DNA of 64,000 bases from Marixanthomonas sp002364245 (GCA_963973455.1 CAXAZF010000003.1:300942-364941); one strand, 5' to 3'. Positions 1-8,223 are shown, counted from the first letter of the stretch. Program-made: numbers and translations. Notes: generated by a model from the letters alone, not told the origin.

Positions 1-290
1 ATTCCTTATTATACGATGCTCAAAAACTCACGTACGACCATACCATAAAAGCCAATAATATACTTGAACAACCTAGAGTGGACCCTATTAATAATGTATA
101 CGGGATGTTTTATATGATTGATGGAAATGCCGCTACGCCTTCCCAGTTTTATGTAACCGATAGTGTAAACCATTTTATAACAGGGTCTTTGTATTTTAAG
201 GCTAAACCCAATTTCGATTCCATTTACCCAGCTATTATGTACCTTCGAGAAGACATTCGTGTTTTGATGGAAACGATAAAATGGAAATAA
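1..290 (+). CDS. gldD: GldD gliding motility lipoprotein, C-terminal fragment
   Basis: An open frame enters from the left edge (codons begin at base 3) and ends at a TAA at 288-290, giving about 95 C-terminal residues. The tail resembles GldD: a GNAATPSQFYVTDS stretch, then a TGSLYF segment, then an ending close to EDIRVLMETIKWK. GldD is an outer-membrane-associated lipoprotein needed for flavobacterial gliding and linked to the type IX secretion machinery. In related genomes gldD follows ssb and gldE, which would lie left of the window. The N-terminal signal and lipobox are not visible here, so the assignment rests on remembered similarity of the C-terminus. Confidence 0.8.
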   Translation, partial: SLLYDAQKLTYDHTIKANNILEQPRVDPINNVYGMFYMIDGNAATPSQFYVTDSVNHFITGSLYFKAKPNFDSIYPAIMYLREDIRVLMETIKWK

Positions 291-368
291 CTTCATCTGT
301 TTTTTTGACCTCTTGAAGGGTTAAAATCCATCCTATTTCCCGACCTTTGCCGCTTCAATTTTTGAAGC

Positions 369-1241
369 ATGAAGGGTATTGATAAAAAATGGATTTATCT
401 TGCTATACTTTCTGTAGTATGGGGCAGTTCGTTTATTCTTATTAAAAAAGCGCTAATTGGACTTACGCCACTTCAGTTGGGCGCGCTTCGTACTTTATTT
501 GCCGCTATTTTTTTGTTGATTATTGGTTTCAGAAAATTAAAAACTATAAAAAAACAAGAATGGAAATGGATTGCCATTTCGTCCTTTCTTGGCACGTTTA
601 TACCTGCTTTTCTCTTTGCTTTTGCCGAAACGGAAATTGACAGCGCCATTGCTTCCGTTTTAAATTCCACCACACCTATAATGACCCTTCTCTTAGGTGC
701 TGTTGCTTTTAGTATTGGCTTTACCCGAAACCAGCTAATAGGAGTTGTTGTAGGGCTTTTAGGTAGCTTTCTGCTTATCTGGAGTGGGAGTGAGATGAAC
801 CCCAATCAGAATTATTGGTATGCGGGGTTGGTGTTGTGTGCTTCAGTTTGTTATGCGTGTAATGCAAATATTATAAAGCGGCATCTTCAAAATGTTTCTG
901 CACTAGCTATAACAGCGGGACAATTTTCAGTAATCATTATCCCGGCTATCCTTGTTTTAATTAGTTCAGACTTTTTTACTGAGGCTACACTTCAGTCTGA
1001 AGAATTATACCCTTCCTTGGGTTATTTATTGATCTTGGCAGTTATCGGTACTGGCTTGGCAAAGGTGTTGTTTAACGGTTTGGTGCAAATGAGCACCCCG
1101 GTTTTTGCATCTTCAGTAACCTATACCATTCCTATTGTTGCTTTATGCTGGGGAGTGTTGGATGGCGAGCAATTTAGTTTATTCCAGTTGTTTGCGGCTG
1201 CAGTTATTTTGGTTGGTGTGCTACTTTCAAAGAAAAGTTAA
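369..1241 (+). CDS. EamA/DMT-family transporter
   Basis: The 290-residue product is almost entirely hydrophobic, with about ten predicted membrane helices arranged as two EamA repeats. The N-terminus has the family-typical WGSSFILIKKAL motif and the first repeat ends with a GSFLLIWSG stretch. The length is normal for drug/metabolite-type permeases of the cytoplasmic membrane, which usually export small metabolites or amino acids. The substrate cannot be told from sequence. It lies 78 bases after gldD on the same strand but has no functional link to it that can be seen. Confidence 0.88.
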   Translation: MKGIDKKWIYLAILSVVWGSSFILIKKALIGLTPLQLGALRTLFAAIFLLIIGFRKLKTIKKQEWKWIAISSFLGTFIPAFLFAFAETEIDSAIASVLNSTTPIMTLLLGAVAFSIGFTRNQLIGVVVGLLGSFLLIWSGSEMNPNQNYWYAGLVLCASVCYACNANIIKRHLQNVSALAITAGQFSVIIIPAILVLISSDFFTEATLQSEELYPSLGYLLILAVIGTGLAKVLFNGLVQMSTPVFASSVTYTIPIVALCWGVLDGEQFSLFQLFAAAVILVGVLLSKKS

Positions 1242-1301
1242 CAAACTCTTTAGAAGAATATTTTGTAACTTTCAGTAGCTTTAAAACAAAAACCATCCAT
1301 T

Positions 1302-1757
1302 ATGTTTAAAATATATTCACGATACGGTGCAATAATTGCTGTGGTATTGATAGCTTATTTTTTATTACTGAAGTTATTAGGATTACATCAATATCCTGTA
1401 TTAAGTGCTGCCAATGGGGTGATTTATGGAGCAGGTATTTTACTGGCCATAAAAAAATACAAGGCTGAAGGCACTAATTTTCAGTATGAAAAAGGGTTTG
1501 AAGTTGGTTTCCTCTGCGGAGGGATAGCAACAGTGCTTTTCACCATTTTTATGTCTTTATACATATTTGAACTGGATACTGAATTCGCCCACAATATATT
1601 AGATTCATGGAATATGAATTTTAATAAAGGAACGCTTATTTTAATTATTTCAATTGCTATGATGGGAATTTCGACATCGCTAGTGCTAACCTTGGCGTTT
1701 ATGCAATTACTAAAAGACTCTTGGAATACCCCTGAGGGTAAACGAAATACCATGTAA
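1302..1757 (+). CDS. DUF4199 small membrane protein
   Basis: The 151-residue product has four hydrophobic helices: near residues 8-27, 34-50, 68-90 and 110-135. It has the layout of the Bacteroidota DUF4199 family, including a Y-x-x-G-F-x-x-G-F segment (YEKGFEVGF) before the third helix. The function of this family is unknown. It is a single gene with its own start, 60 bases after the transporter and upstream of the rplU promoter. Confidence is in the family assignment only. Confidence 0.75.
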   Translation: MFKIYSRYGAIIAVVLIAYFLLLKLLGLHQYPVLSAANGVIYGAGILLAIKKYKAEGTNFQYEKGFEVGFLCGGIATVLFTIFMSLYIFELDTEFAHNILDSWNMNFNKGTLILIISIAMMGISTSLVLTLAFMQLLKDSWNTPEGKRNTM

Positions 1758-1773
1758 ATTACTTAAAAAACAC

Positions 1774-1805
1774 TTTGTAGATTTAAATTATTAGAATTAT
1801 ATTTG
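1774..1805 (+). promoter_or_regulatory. Bacteroidota-type promoter of rplU
   Basis: A TTTG at 1774-1777 and a perfect TATATTTG at 1798-1805 are 20 bases apart. This matches the Bacteroidota housekeeping consensus (-33 TTTG, -7 TAnnTTTG). Transcription would begin near 1811, leaving a 68-base leader before the rplU ATG at 1879. Confidence 0.75.
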
Positions 1806-1807
1806 CA

Positions 1808-1834
1808 CCCGCCTTAAAACTAGGCGGGCTTTTT
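1808..1834 (+). terminator. GC-rich hairpin with T run in the rplU leader
   Basis: CCCGCCT at 1808-1814 pairs perfectly with AGGCGGG at 1822-1828 and is followed by CTTTTT, which is an intrinsic-terminator shape. It could end the DUF4199 transcript. However, the strong rplU promoter lies just upstream, so the hairpin would also sit at the extreme 5' end of the ribosomal mRNA, where it could act as a leader or attenuator. The two roles cannot be separated from sequence. Confidence 0.6.
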
Positions 1835-1878
1835 ATAATGAAAAGCCTCATAACAAATTAATTTTTAAACGATACGCT

Positions 1879-2580
1879 ATGTATGCAATTGTAGAGATAG
1901 CAGGGCAGCAATTTAAAGTTGCGAAAGACCAAAAAGTCTTTGTTAACCGTTTAGCCACAGAAGAAGGAAAAAAAGTCGATTTTGACAACGTACTTCTTAT
2001 TGGTGACGGAGACAATGTTACTGTTGGCGCCCCGGCTATAGACGGAGCTCTTGTTGGAGCAAAAGTCTTAAGACACCTTAAAGGTGACAAAGTAATAGTT
2101 TTCAAAAAGAAACGTAGAAAAGGTTACCGTGTTAAAAACGGTCACAGACAAGCCCTTTCAGAAATCGTAATTGAAAGCATTGCTTCTTCTGGAGCTAAAA
2201 AGAAATCTTCTGCTAAAAAAGAAGAGACTAAAAAAGCAGCTCCAAAAAAATCAACCAAAGCGGCTGCTCCTAAAGCAGAAACCAAAAAAGCTGAACCAAA
2301 AAAGGCAGCTCCAAAAAAATCGACTAAGGCAGATGACCTTAAGAAGATTGAAGGAGTTGGGCCAAAAGCTATGGAAGCGATGGTTAACGCAGGAATTGAT
2401 ACTTTTGCAAAAGTAGCAAAGGCAAAACCTGAAAAATTAACTGAAATTCTAACTGAAGCAAGTTCAAGATTAGCTCATTTAGTTACAGACACTTGGCCAC
2501 AACAAGCTCAATTAGCTGCAGATGGTAAGTGGGACGAACTAGAAAAGTTACAAGACGAACTTGACGGTGGAAGAAAATAA
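1879..2580 (+). CDS. rplU: 50S ribosomal protein L21 with long C-terminal extension
   Basis: Residues 1-103 are a standard bL21 protein, with the YAIVEIAGQQFKV start and the basic KKKRRKGYRVKNGHRQ tail that contacts 23S rRNA. The protein then continues to 233 residues. A lysine/alanine/proline-rich linker (about 105-150, with repeats of the type APKKSTKA) leads to a compact C-terminal domain that starts with a helix-hairpin-helix-like signature, KKIEGVGPKAMEAM. Standard L21 is only about 100 residues. Similar extensions are known in Bacteroidota, and HhH motifs usually bind nucleic acid. It is followed 23 bases later by rpmA, the usual operon partner. Confidence 0.95.
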   Translation: MYAIVEIAGQQFKVAKDQKVFVNRLATEEGKKVDFDNVLLIGDGDNVTVGAPAIDGALVGAKVLRHLKGDKVIVFKKKRRKGYRVKNGHRQALSEIVIESIASSGAKKKSSAKKEETKKAAPKKSTKAAAPKAETKKAEPKKAAPKKSTKADDLKKIEGVGPKAMEAMVNAGIDTFAKVAKAKPEKLTEILTEASSRLAHLVTDTWPQQAQLAADGKWDELEKLQDELDGGRK

Positions 2581-2603
2581 TAACATTTAAAAACCCCTGA
2601 ATT

Positions 2604-2867
2604 ATGGCACATAAAAAAGGAGTAGGTAGTTCTAAGAACGGTAGAGAGTCAGAATCGAAACGCTTAGGTGTTAAGATTTATGGTGGCCAAGCCGCTATCG
2701 CAGGAAATATCATCGTAAGACAACGTGGTATGGAGCATCACCCAGCAGATAATGTATATGCCGGTAAGGATTATACATTACACGCTCAAGTAGATGGTGT
2801 TGTGAAATTTACCAAAAAGAAAAATAACAAATCATACGTCTCTATTGTACCAAGTGCAGAAGCGTAA
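2604..2867 (+). CDS. rpmA: 50S ribosomal protein L27
   Basis: This 87-residue protein has the hallmark bL27 start MAHKKGVGSSKNGRES, the GNIIVRQRG core and the HHPADNV segment. The N-terminal arm reaches toward the peptidyl transferase centre of the ribosome. It starts directly with the mature MAHKK form, without the cleavable N-terminal extension seen in Firmicutes. It is cotranscribed with rplU and a strong hairpin terminator follows the stop codon. Confidence 0.98.
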   Translation: MAHKKGVGSSKNGRESESKRLGVKIYGGQAAIAGNIIVRQRGMEHHPADNVYAGKDYTLHAQVDGVVKFTKKKNNKSYVSIVPSAEA

Positions 2868-2888
2868 GTAAACGTTATTACAAATTTT

Positions 2889-2924
2889 AAAAACCCTTAG
2901 TTAACTTTTAACTAAGGGTTTTTT
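2889..2924. terminator. Bidirectional intrinsic terminator after rpmA
   Basis: A perfect 16-base inverted repeat (2889-2904 with 2908-2923) has a 3-base loop. It begins with A5 and ends with T6, so it can terminate rplU-rpmA on the plus strand and the convergent gene at 2949-3638 on the minus strand. Confidence 0.9.
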
Positions 2925-2948
2925 GTGTGCTAATTGGGTTCTATACTA

Positions 2949-3638
2949 TTATATAGTGGGAAGCTGTTCAAACTCTTTTTTAGATATAGGGTTGGGCATT
3001 AAGGTCCATTTTAAATCTTCTGGATAGTGTGTTTTTGTAAAAAAACTGGGATCTGTATCAAACCAATACATGTTTGGTTTTTGGGATTTTTGTTGGCTTC
3101 TTGCCAAGGTAAGATCTAATAAACGCCACTTTCCATTAACCTTTACTGCATTCCAAGTATGGTCAACTTGCTTTCTGTAGCTAGTACTGTAATACTTTTT
3201 ACTGTAGCCATGAATTACTTGGCTCTCAATCCCTACTTGCTTACAAAGCTCTTTATATAAAAACGCATACCCACCACAAAGGGCTTTTTTACGTTTAAAT
3301 ACGTTTTTAAGTACGTTTTCTTCTGAAGTGTAAATGGACTTCTGAAGTTTAATATTTGTGCGCAATTCATTATCGTATTCAATATTACTTGCTATCCATA
3401 TAAAAATAGCTTTTGCTTTTTCGAAGTCTGTCTGGCTATATTTAGTAATCTGCTTTGCTAGGCTTTTAGTATTAATTGGCATTTCTTTTTTTGAAACCTT
3501 TACTTTTTGAAAAGAAACACGTGTATTAATTACATCGCCTATTTGTGAATACCCAACTTCTGAAAAAAGAATGGATAGTAGTATTAAAAACAACAAGTTT
3601 TGTAATGGAAGACGCATACTTTTATAACGATACTTCAT
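2949..3638 (-). CDS. Secreted transglutaminase-like protein
   Basis: The 229-residue product starts with a signal-peptide-like hydrophobic stretch (about residues 11-31); an in-frame ATG seven codons later (3617) would also give a signal peptide. The transglutaminase/protease fold triad is visible: Cys in ALCGGYAFLY, His in DHTWNAV and Asp in LLDLT. The preceding AIFIWIASNIEYD segment is typical of bacterial transglutaminase-like domains. Such proteins are papain-fold enzymes acting on envelope proteins or peptides; the substrate is unknown. It is a paralogue of the protein at 11152-12111: both end with a KTHYP ... SKKEFEQLP / SKEVFANMP tail. Confidence 0.78.
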   Translation of the reverse strand: MKYRYKSMRLPLQNLLFLILLSILFSEVGYSQIGDVINTRVSFQKVKVSKKEMPINTKSLAKQITKYSQTDFEKAKAIFIWIASNIEYDNELRTNIKLQKSIYTSEENVLKNVFKRKKALCGGYAFLYKELCKQVGIESQVIHGYSKKYYSTSYRKQVDHTWNAVKVNGKWRLLDLTLARSQQKSQKPNMYWFDTDPSFFTKTHYPEDLKWTLMPNPISKKEFEQLPTI

Positions 3639-3721
3639 TTTAAATATTTCAATAAGAGTACATTCTATGGTTTAGGAATAATTTTTGTTATTCAATTTTA
3701 TACTAACTAACTATTTTGCCT

Positions 3722-4273
3722 ATGAAATATCTGTATATTATAGCTTTCTCTTCCCTCTTTATATCGTGCATTCCATTAAGTATTGCTCCTAAAATTGATA
3801 GCGGTAAGATCTATGCTCCTAAAAAATTTAAAAAACACTTACCTTATAATTACGTGTATGTTTTTGAAGACCCTAAAGATGCAAACGAGTTTTTCAATTA
3901 CATGAATGCAAAATTTCAAGTTGTATATGATGATGACTTAGGAAACATCCCAATCGAAATTGAAAATAATACCTATTATCTTACATTTTATGAAGTGGAA
4001 CGCAACACCCAAACAGTGAATTTAATACCAATGATGGTAGATGCTAAGCTAGATCAAGAAGGGTATAGCCCGATGTTGGAAGATGCTCACGTGACACGAA
4101 CTGGGAATTGGTATATAGCACTCACAGTAACTGATGAAAAATTAAAAGATGCCTTGAACCCTAGCTATAAAAGTCATCGAAATATTGTAGCTTATGCTGA
4201 TGCCATGCGAACTGAATATCTAACAACAGCTGAGTATATAGAAATTTACCTAAAGAGTAAAAGTTCTAAATAA
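3722..4273 (+). CDS. Hypothetical lipoprotein
   Basis: ATG at 3722 is preferred over a TTG six bases upstream because it opens directly into a lipoprotein signal (SSLFISC, with the lipidation cysteine about 16 residues in). The mature part (about 165 residues) has no motif I recognise. It contains a YVYVFEDPKDANEF segment and a GNWYIALTVTD segment and looks like a small soluble envelope domain. It stands alone between terminators, so context gives no clue to its job. Confidence 0.7.
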   Translation: MKYLYIIAFSSLFISCIPLSIAPKIDSGKIYAPKKFKKHLPYNYVYVFEDPKDANEFFNYMNAKFQVVYDDDLGNIPIEIENNTYYLTFYEVERNTQTVNLIPMMVDAKLDQEGYSPMLEDAHVTRTGNWYIALTVTDEKLKDALNPSYKSHRNIVAYADAMRTEYLTTAEYIEIYLKSKSSK

Positions 4274-4302
4274 AAACCCCCACAATTTCTGTGAGGGTTT
4301 TC
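4272..4302. terminator. Bidirectional terminator between lipoprotein and ahcY
   Basis: AAAACCCCCACA pairs with TGTGAGGGTTTT (one internal mismatch) around a short loop, flanked by A5 and T4. It sits between the convergent ends of the lipoprotein gene and ahcY and can serve both. Confidence 0.75.
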
Positions 4303-4346
4303 TAAAACTTATTAGCACTTGTGCTTTAGCGCAGTAATATTAATCT

Positions 4347-5663
4347 TTAGTAACGGTAGTATTCTGGCTTAAATGGCCCTTCTACTTCCACGCCAATGTA
4401 TTTGGCTTGTTCTTCGCTCAATTCGGTTAATTCTACACCAATTTTCTCTAAGTGTAGTTTAGCTACTTTTTCATCTAAATGCTTTGGTAGCATATACACT
4501 TTGTTTTCGTATTGATCTGTGTTTTTCCACAATTCAATTTGCGCTAAAGTTTGATTGGTAAATGAGTTACTCATTACAAAACTTGGATGTCCGGTTGCAC
4601 AACCTAGGTTTACCAAACGACCTTCAGCTAATAAAATAATATCTTTACCCTCAATAGTATATTTATCTACTTGTGGCTTAATCTCAACGTGTGTATTTCC
4701 GTGGTTTTCTTTTAGCCAAGAAACAGCAATTTCATTATCAAAGTGACCAATGTTACAAACGATGGTTTTGTCTTTCATCTCTTCAAAATGCTCACCGCGA
4801 ACAATATCTTTATTTCCAGTTGTGGTAATTACAATATCAGCTTTACCAACAACAGTTTCTAGTTTTTTCACTTCAAAACCGTCCATTGCTGCTTGTAACG
4901 CACAAATTGGGTCAATTTCAGTAACCGTAACAATTGCTCCAGCACCTTTAAAAGAAGCAGCAGTACCTTTACCAACATCGCCATAGCCACATACCACAAC
5001 ACGTTTTCCGGCCATCATTACATCGGTAGCGCGACGAATAGCATCTACGGCACTTTCGCGACATCCATATTTGTTGTCAAATTTACTTTTAGTAACGCTA
5101 TCGTTTACATTTATTGCTGGCATAACAAGCGTTCCGTTTTTCATACGTTCGTATAAACGGTGTACACCAGTAGTTGTTTCTTCAGAAAGACCTTTAATAC
5201 CAGAAGCTAGTTCAGGATACTTATCAAAAACCATATTGGTAAGGTCTCCACCATCATCAAGAATCATATTTAATGGCTTGCGGTCTTCTCCAAAGAAAAG
5301 CGTTTGCTCAATACACCAGTTAAATTCTTCTTCGGTCATTCCTTTCCAAGCATACACTGGTACTCCAGCGTCTGCCATTGCAGCTGCAGCTTGGTCTTGT
5401 GTAGAGAAAATGTTACAAGAGCTCCAAGTTACTTCTGCACCCAATTCAATAAGGGTTTCAATTAAAACCGCAGTTTGTATGGTCATGTGCAAACATCCGG
5501 CGATACGGGCACCTTTTAACGGCTGCTCGTTTTTATATTCTTCACGTAGCGACATTAAGCCTGGCATTTCTGCTTCAGCTAGCTCAATTTCTTTACGTCC
5601 CCAGTCTGCTAGGGAAATATCTTTTACTTTATACGCCGTGTAAGGCACTGTTTTCGTTGACAT
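4347..5663 (-). CDS. ahcY: Adenosylhomocysteinase
   Basis: A full-length 438-residue S-adenosylhomocysteine hydrolase. It splits S-adenosylhomocysteine to adenosine and homocysteine and so clears the product inhibitor of methyltransferases. Visible hallmarks are GCLHMTIQTAVLIETL near the N-terminus, the NAD-binding segment VVVCGYGDVGKG, NVNDSVTKSKFDNKYG with the catalytic Lys and Asp, and the C-terminal KPEYYRY that reaches into the neighbouring subunit's cofactor site. It is transcribed divergently from the phosphopantetheinyl transferase gene with its own promoter at 5728-5735. Confidence 0.98.
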   Translation of the reverse strand: MSTKTVPYTAYKVKDISLADWGRKEIELAEAEMPGLMSLREEYKNEQPLKGARIAGCLHMTIQTAVLIETLIELGAEVTWSSCNIFSTQDQAAAAMADAGVPVYAWKGMTEEEFNWCIEQTLFFGEDRKPLNMILDDGGDLTNMVFDKYPELASGIKGLSEETTTGVHRLYERMKNGTLVMPAINVNDSVTKSKFDNKYGCRESAVDAIRRATDVMMAGKRVVVCGYGDVGKGTAASFKGAGAIVTVTEIDPICALQAAMDGFEVKKLETVVGKADIVITTTGNKDIVRGEHFEEMKDKTIVCNIGHFDNEIAVSWLKENHGNTHVEIKPQVDKYTIEGKDIILLAEGRLVNLGCATGHPSFVMSNSFTNQTLAQIELWKNTDQYENKVYMLPKHLDEKVAKLHLEKIGVELTELSEEQAKYIGVEVEGPFKPEYYRY

Positions 5664-5727
5664 ATTCTTATCTTTGAATTAACAATTTTTTTTATCTGCT
5701 AACTGATTTTGCTCAGTTTTCAGGTTG

Positions 5728-5735
5728 CAAAAATA
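5728..5735 (-). promoter_or_regulatory. -7 promoter element of ahcY
   Basis: On the minus strand the sequence reads TATTTTTG, a perfect TAnnTTTG element, 64 bases upstream of the ahcY ATG. A short hairpin (AACTGA, then TCAGTT) lies in the resulting leader. The -33 half is weak (TTTAC). Confidence 0.55.
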
Positions 5736-5756
5736 CACAATATCTAGTAAACGTAT

Positions 5757-6398
5757 ATGCCACTTTACAAAACTATAACAGTAAATAAAACGACTAAGGT
5801 CTTGATTTGGAAGATAGAAGAATCCTACGAATTTCTTTCCGATGGGATTTCACTAACCAATCATTGCCGAAACCGTGTAGATGGTATGAAAAGTGACCTA
5901 CATCGTCGCGGGTTTATGAGCGTTCGCCATTTATTGGCCGCTGCCGGTTATACAGATCACGATTTGTATTACGATGATAAAGGAAAGCCGCATTTAACTG
6001 ATGATAAACATATCTCGATTACCCATTCCTTTATTTTTTCGGCGATTATAATCAGCGATCAAGAAGTGGGGATTGATATTGAAAAACAACGGCAGAAAAT
6101 ATTAAAAATCGCTCATAAATTCACCCCGATTGAAGAATATAGAACACTCGCTAACGATGATGCCGTGATGCGGAAACTTACTATGGTTTGGGGTGCAAAA
6201 GAATCATTATACAAAAGTTTTGCCCGAAAAGGCGTCAGCTTTTTAGAACATATTTACGTGGAAGATTTTCGCTTCGATGATTTGCAATCTACAGCCGAAG
6301 TTTCTTTTGAAGACAAAGAAGAAACCTATAAGGTTTGGTTTATAGAATTTGAAGGGTTCACTTGCGCTTATGCATTAATTTCTGAAAAAATTAGATAA
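5757..6398 (+). CDS. 4'-phosphopantetheinyl transferase superfamily protein
   Basis: This 213-residue protein has the Sfp/AcpS-type signature. GIDIE (the metal-binding acidic pair) is preceded by ISITHSF and followed by the WGAKESLYK helix carrying the second conserved Glu and Lys. Such enzymes move the phosphopantetheine arm of CoA to the serine of acyl- or peptidyl-carrier proteins. The length suits the Sfp-like group rather than the short AcpS group. Its stop codon overlaps the start of the downstream GGGP synthase (TAATG), so the two are translationally coupled. Confidence 0.88.
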   Translation: MPLYKTITVNKTTKVLIWKIEESYEFLSDGISLTNHCRNRVDGMKSDLHRRGFMSVRHLLAAAGYTDHDLYYDDKGKPHLTDDKHISITHSFIFSAIIISDQEVGIDIEKQRQKILKIAHKFTPIEEYRTLANDDAVMRKLTMVWGAKESLYKSFARKGVSFLEHIYVEDFRFDDLQSTAEVSFEDKEETYKVWFIEFEGFTCAYALISEKIR

Positions 6399-7093
6399 TG
6401 AACCAGTTTCATTATCAAAATATATTGAGTGATATTTCCGAAGGGAAAAAAAGCTTAGCAATTTTAATAGACCCTGATAAATTTTCAACGTCTGACACCG
6501 CTTCTTTTCTTCAACAACTGCCAACCGAAACCACACATTTATTTGTAGGTGGCAGTACAGATGCCAATGGCCATACCGAAGCTACAGTAAAAGCTCTAAA
6601 AAGTCATTCTCAGCTGCCTGTAATCTTGTTTCCAGGCGATCATACACAAATCACCAAGTTTGCAGATGCTATTTTATTTCTTTCTCTTTTATCAGGTCGC
6701 AATCCAGAATATTTGGTAGGCCAACAATTAAAAGCTGTTAAGAAATTAAAAGCATCAAAATTGGAAGTAATTCCCACCGGTTATATTTTGGTGGACGGTG
6801 GTACCGAAACTGCCGTAGCAAGAGTTAGCAATACAAAACCACTTTCTCAAGATGCTGTTTTAACAATTGTACATACGGCAATGGCCGGCGAATTTATGGG
6901 TGCCAAATTAATTTATTTAGAAGCTGGAAGCGGGGCGATTAACCCGGTGAGGCCAGAAATTATTTCCGAAGTAAAAAAAGCCATTAACATTCCCCTTATT
7001 GTTGGCGGCGGTATTAAAACCGAAGCCCAAAAACAAGCAGCTTATAAAGCCGGAGCAGATTTGATAGTAATGGGTACCGCTTTTGAAAAATAA
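6398..7093 (+). CDS. Geranylgeranylglyceryl/heptaprenylglyceryl phosphate synthase
   Basis: The 231-residue TIM barrel belongs to the PcrB/GGGPS family, which joins sn-glycerol-1-phosphate to a polyprenyl diphosphate through an ether bond. Recognisable parts are LAILIDPDK at strand 1, FVGGSTDAN, the IPTGYILVDGG stretch, IYLEAGSGA and the phosphate-binding C-terminal loop LIVGGGIKT followed by ADLIVMGTAFEK. Family members in Bacteroidota have been reported to make geranylgeranylglyceryl phosphate, the first step of archaeal-type lipids. It overlaps the phosphopantetheinyl transferase by one base. A UbiA-type enzyme that could do the next step is at 40834-41748. Confidence 0.9.
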   Translation: MNQFHYQNILSDISEGKKSLAILIDPDKFSTSDTASFLQQLPTETTHLFVGGSTDANGHTEATVKALKSHSQLPVILFPGDHTQITKFADAILFLSLLSGRNPEYLVGQQLKAVKKLKASKLEVIPTGYILVDGGTETAVARVSNTKPLSQDAVLTIVHTAMAGEFMGAKLIYLEAGSGAINPVRPEIISEVKKAINIPLIVGGGIKTEAQKQAAYKAGADLIVMGTAFEK

Positions 7094-7102
7094 TGTAGTT
7101 TA

Positions 7103-8170
7103 TTACTTCGTATTAATCCAATGCGTAACAATATCTTCAATTTCATTGTCTTCCCGCAATTGAATTATTTGTAAATCCACTTGCCTTCGTAAAGGACTGT
7201 CTAACGGAAAAATAAAACCATAATGTTGCGGTTGAATGTTTTTTTTAGTCAGTTCAAAATTTTCTTTTTCTTTATTACTGAAAACATATTCCAACGGAAC
7301 TACATCATATAAAACGGCATCTACTTCTTCGTTTAAAAGCAAATCATACGCTTCATTTACATTCTTTACAGGAACAGGTGTTCCGCCTACGTTACGTACT
7401 TGATTAAGCACTTTATCATAGCTTGGCGTAGCAATTCTTTTTCCTTCTAATTGTCCCAATGATTTTATGGTTTTTTCTTTTTGGCTACTTACGGTCAAAG
7501 TGGTGGCAATCCCAGCTACAAAGGAGGTTGCCATAATTAAAGAAATAACCATCCAAGCACCCATTAAAAAGCGTCCCGGTATTGTTTTAGGTGCATAATC
7601 GCCATATCCAACTGTTGTCATGGTTACAATGGCTAGCCAGATTCCGCCACCAATTCCTTTTATAGGGTGCTTATTGTATTCTTCAGGAAACTTCCTGCCT
7701 TCTAATAACCAAAACAGTGTGCCTACAATAGTAAGGACTATGAGTAAAAATCCCACGGCATATAAAAACGTAGTTGAGAAAAAAGGCTTTAAATGATCCC
7801 AAAACGTGAGTTCTAATACGGGAGCTAAAATACCCAATTCGGTATCATAAAAGGGATGTGAAAAACTAACAGTTTCAGCCCGTAACGAGTTAATAGTAAT
7901 GGGTCCGATAAGTACATCAATATCACCATCTGTAGTTGCTTGCATACCTTCTTCCACCGAGGCGTAGTTTTTATACGTGTATTGCCTATCGATATTAAAA
8001 GCGATTTCTCGCCATAAATCGGGTACAATGCCTTCAGGTTTTTCATTATTAATGTAGAAAGGAGCAGAGCCAGCAATACCCACCCGTAGTGAGGTAGAAT
8101 CCTGTGCTGTTTGTCCTAAAACTGAAAAGCTAATGGCAAAAAATAAAAGGTAAATAGCATTTTTGATCAT
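7103..8170 (-). CDS. GluR0-like ligand-gated potassium channel
   Basis: The 355-residue product combines a periplasmic amino-acid-binding fold with a potassium-channel pore, as in prokaryotic ionotropic glutamate receptors. Order: signal peptide (1-19); first ligand-binding lobe S1 (about 27-120), ending in SLRAETVSFSHPFYD, whose Arg97 is placed like the ligand carboxylate-binding arginine; membrane helix (134-156); pore loop with the K+ selectivity filter TTVGYGD (185-191); membrane helix (200-222); and second lobe S2 (about 238-350). The length and topology match GluR0. The ligand cannot be told. It converges with the GGGP synthase gene and has no obvious operon partner. Confidence 0.9.
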   Translation of the reverse strand: MIKNAIYLLFFAISFSVLGQTAQDSTSLRVGIAGSAPFYINNEKPEGIVPDLWREIAFNIDRQYTYKNYASVEEGMQATTDGDIDVLIGPITINSLRAETVSFSHPFYDTELGILAPVLELTFWDHLKPFFSTTFLYAVGFLLIVLTIVGTLFWLLEGRKFPEEYNKHPIKGIGGGIWLAIVTMTTVGYGDYAPKTIPGRFLMGAWMVISLIMATSFVAGIATTLTVSSQKEKTIKSLGQLEGKRIATPSYDKVLNQVRNVGGTPVPVKNVNEAYDLLLNEEVDAVLYDVVPLEYVFSNKEKENFELTKKNIQPQHYGFIFPLDSPLRRQVDLQIIQLREDNEIEDIVTHWINTK

Positions 8171-8223
8171 AAAAATGAATTGGGTTTATATAAGGACCAT
8201 AAGGTCTGCCATAAAATATAGCG

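Noticed and set aside
5071..5643. Long antisense reading frame inside ahcY
   Set aside because: It is a shadow of the highly conserved ahcY frame; the translation shows no domain and no start signal.
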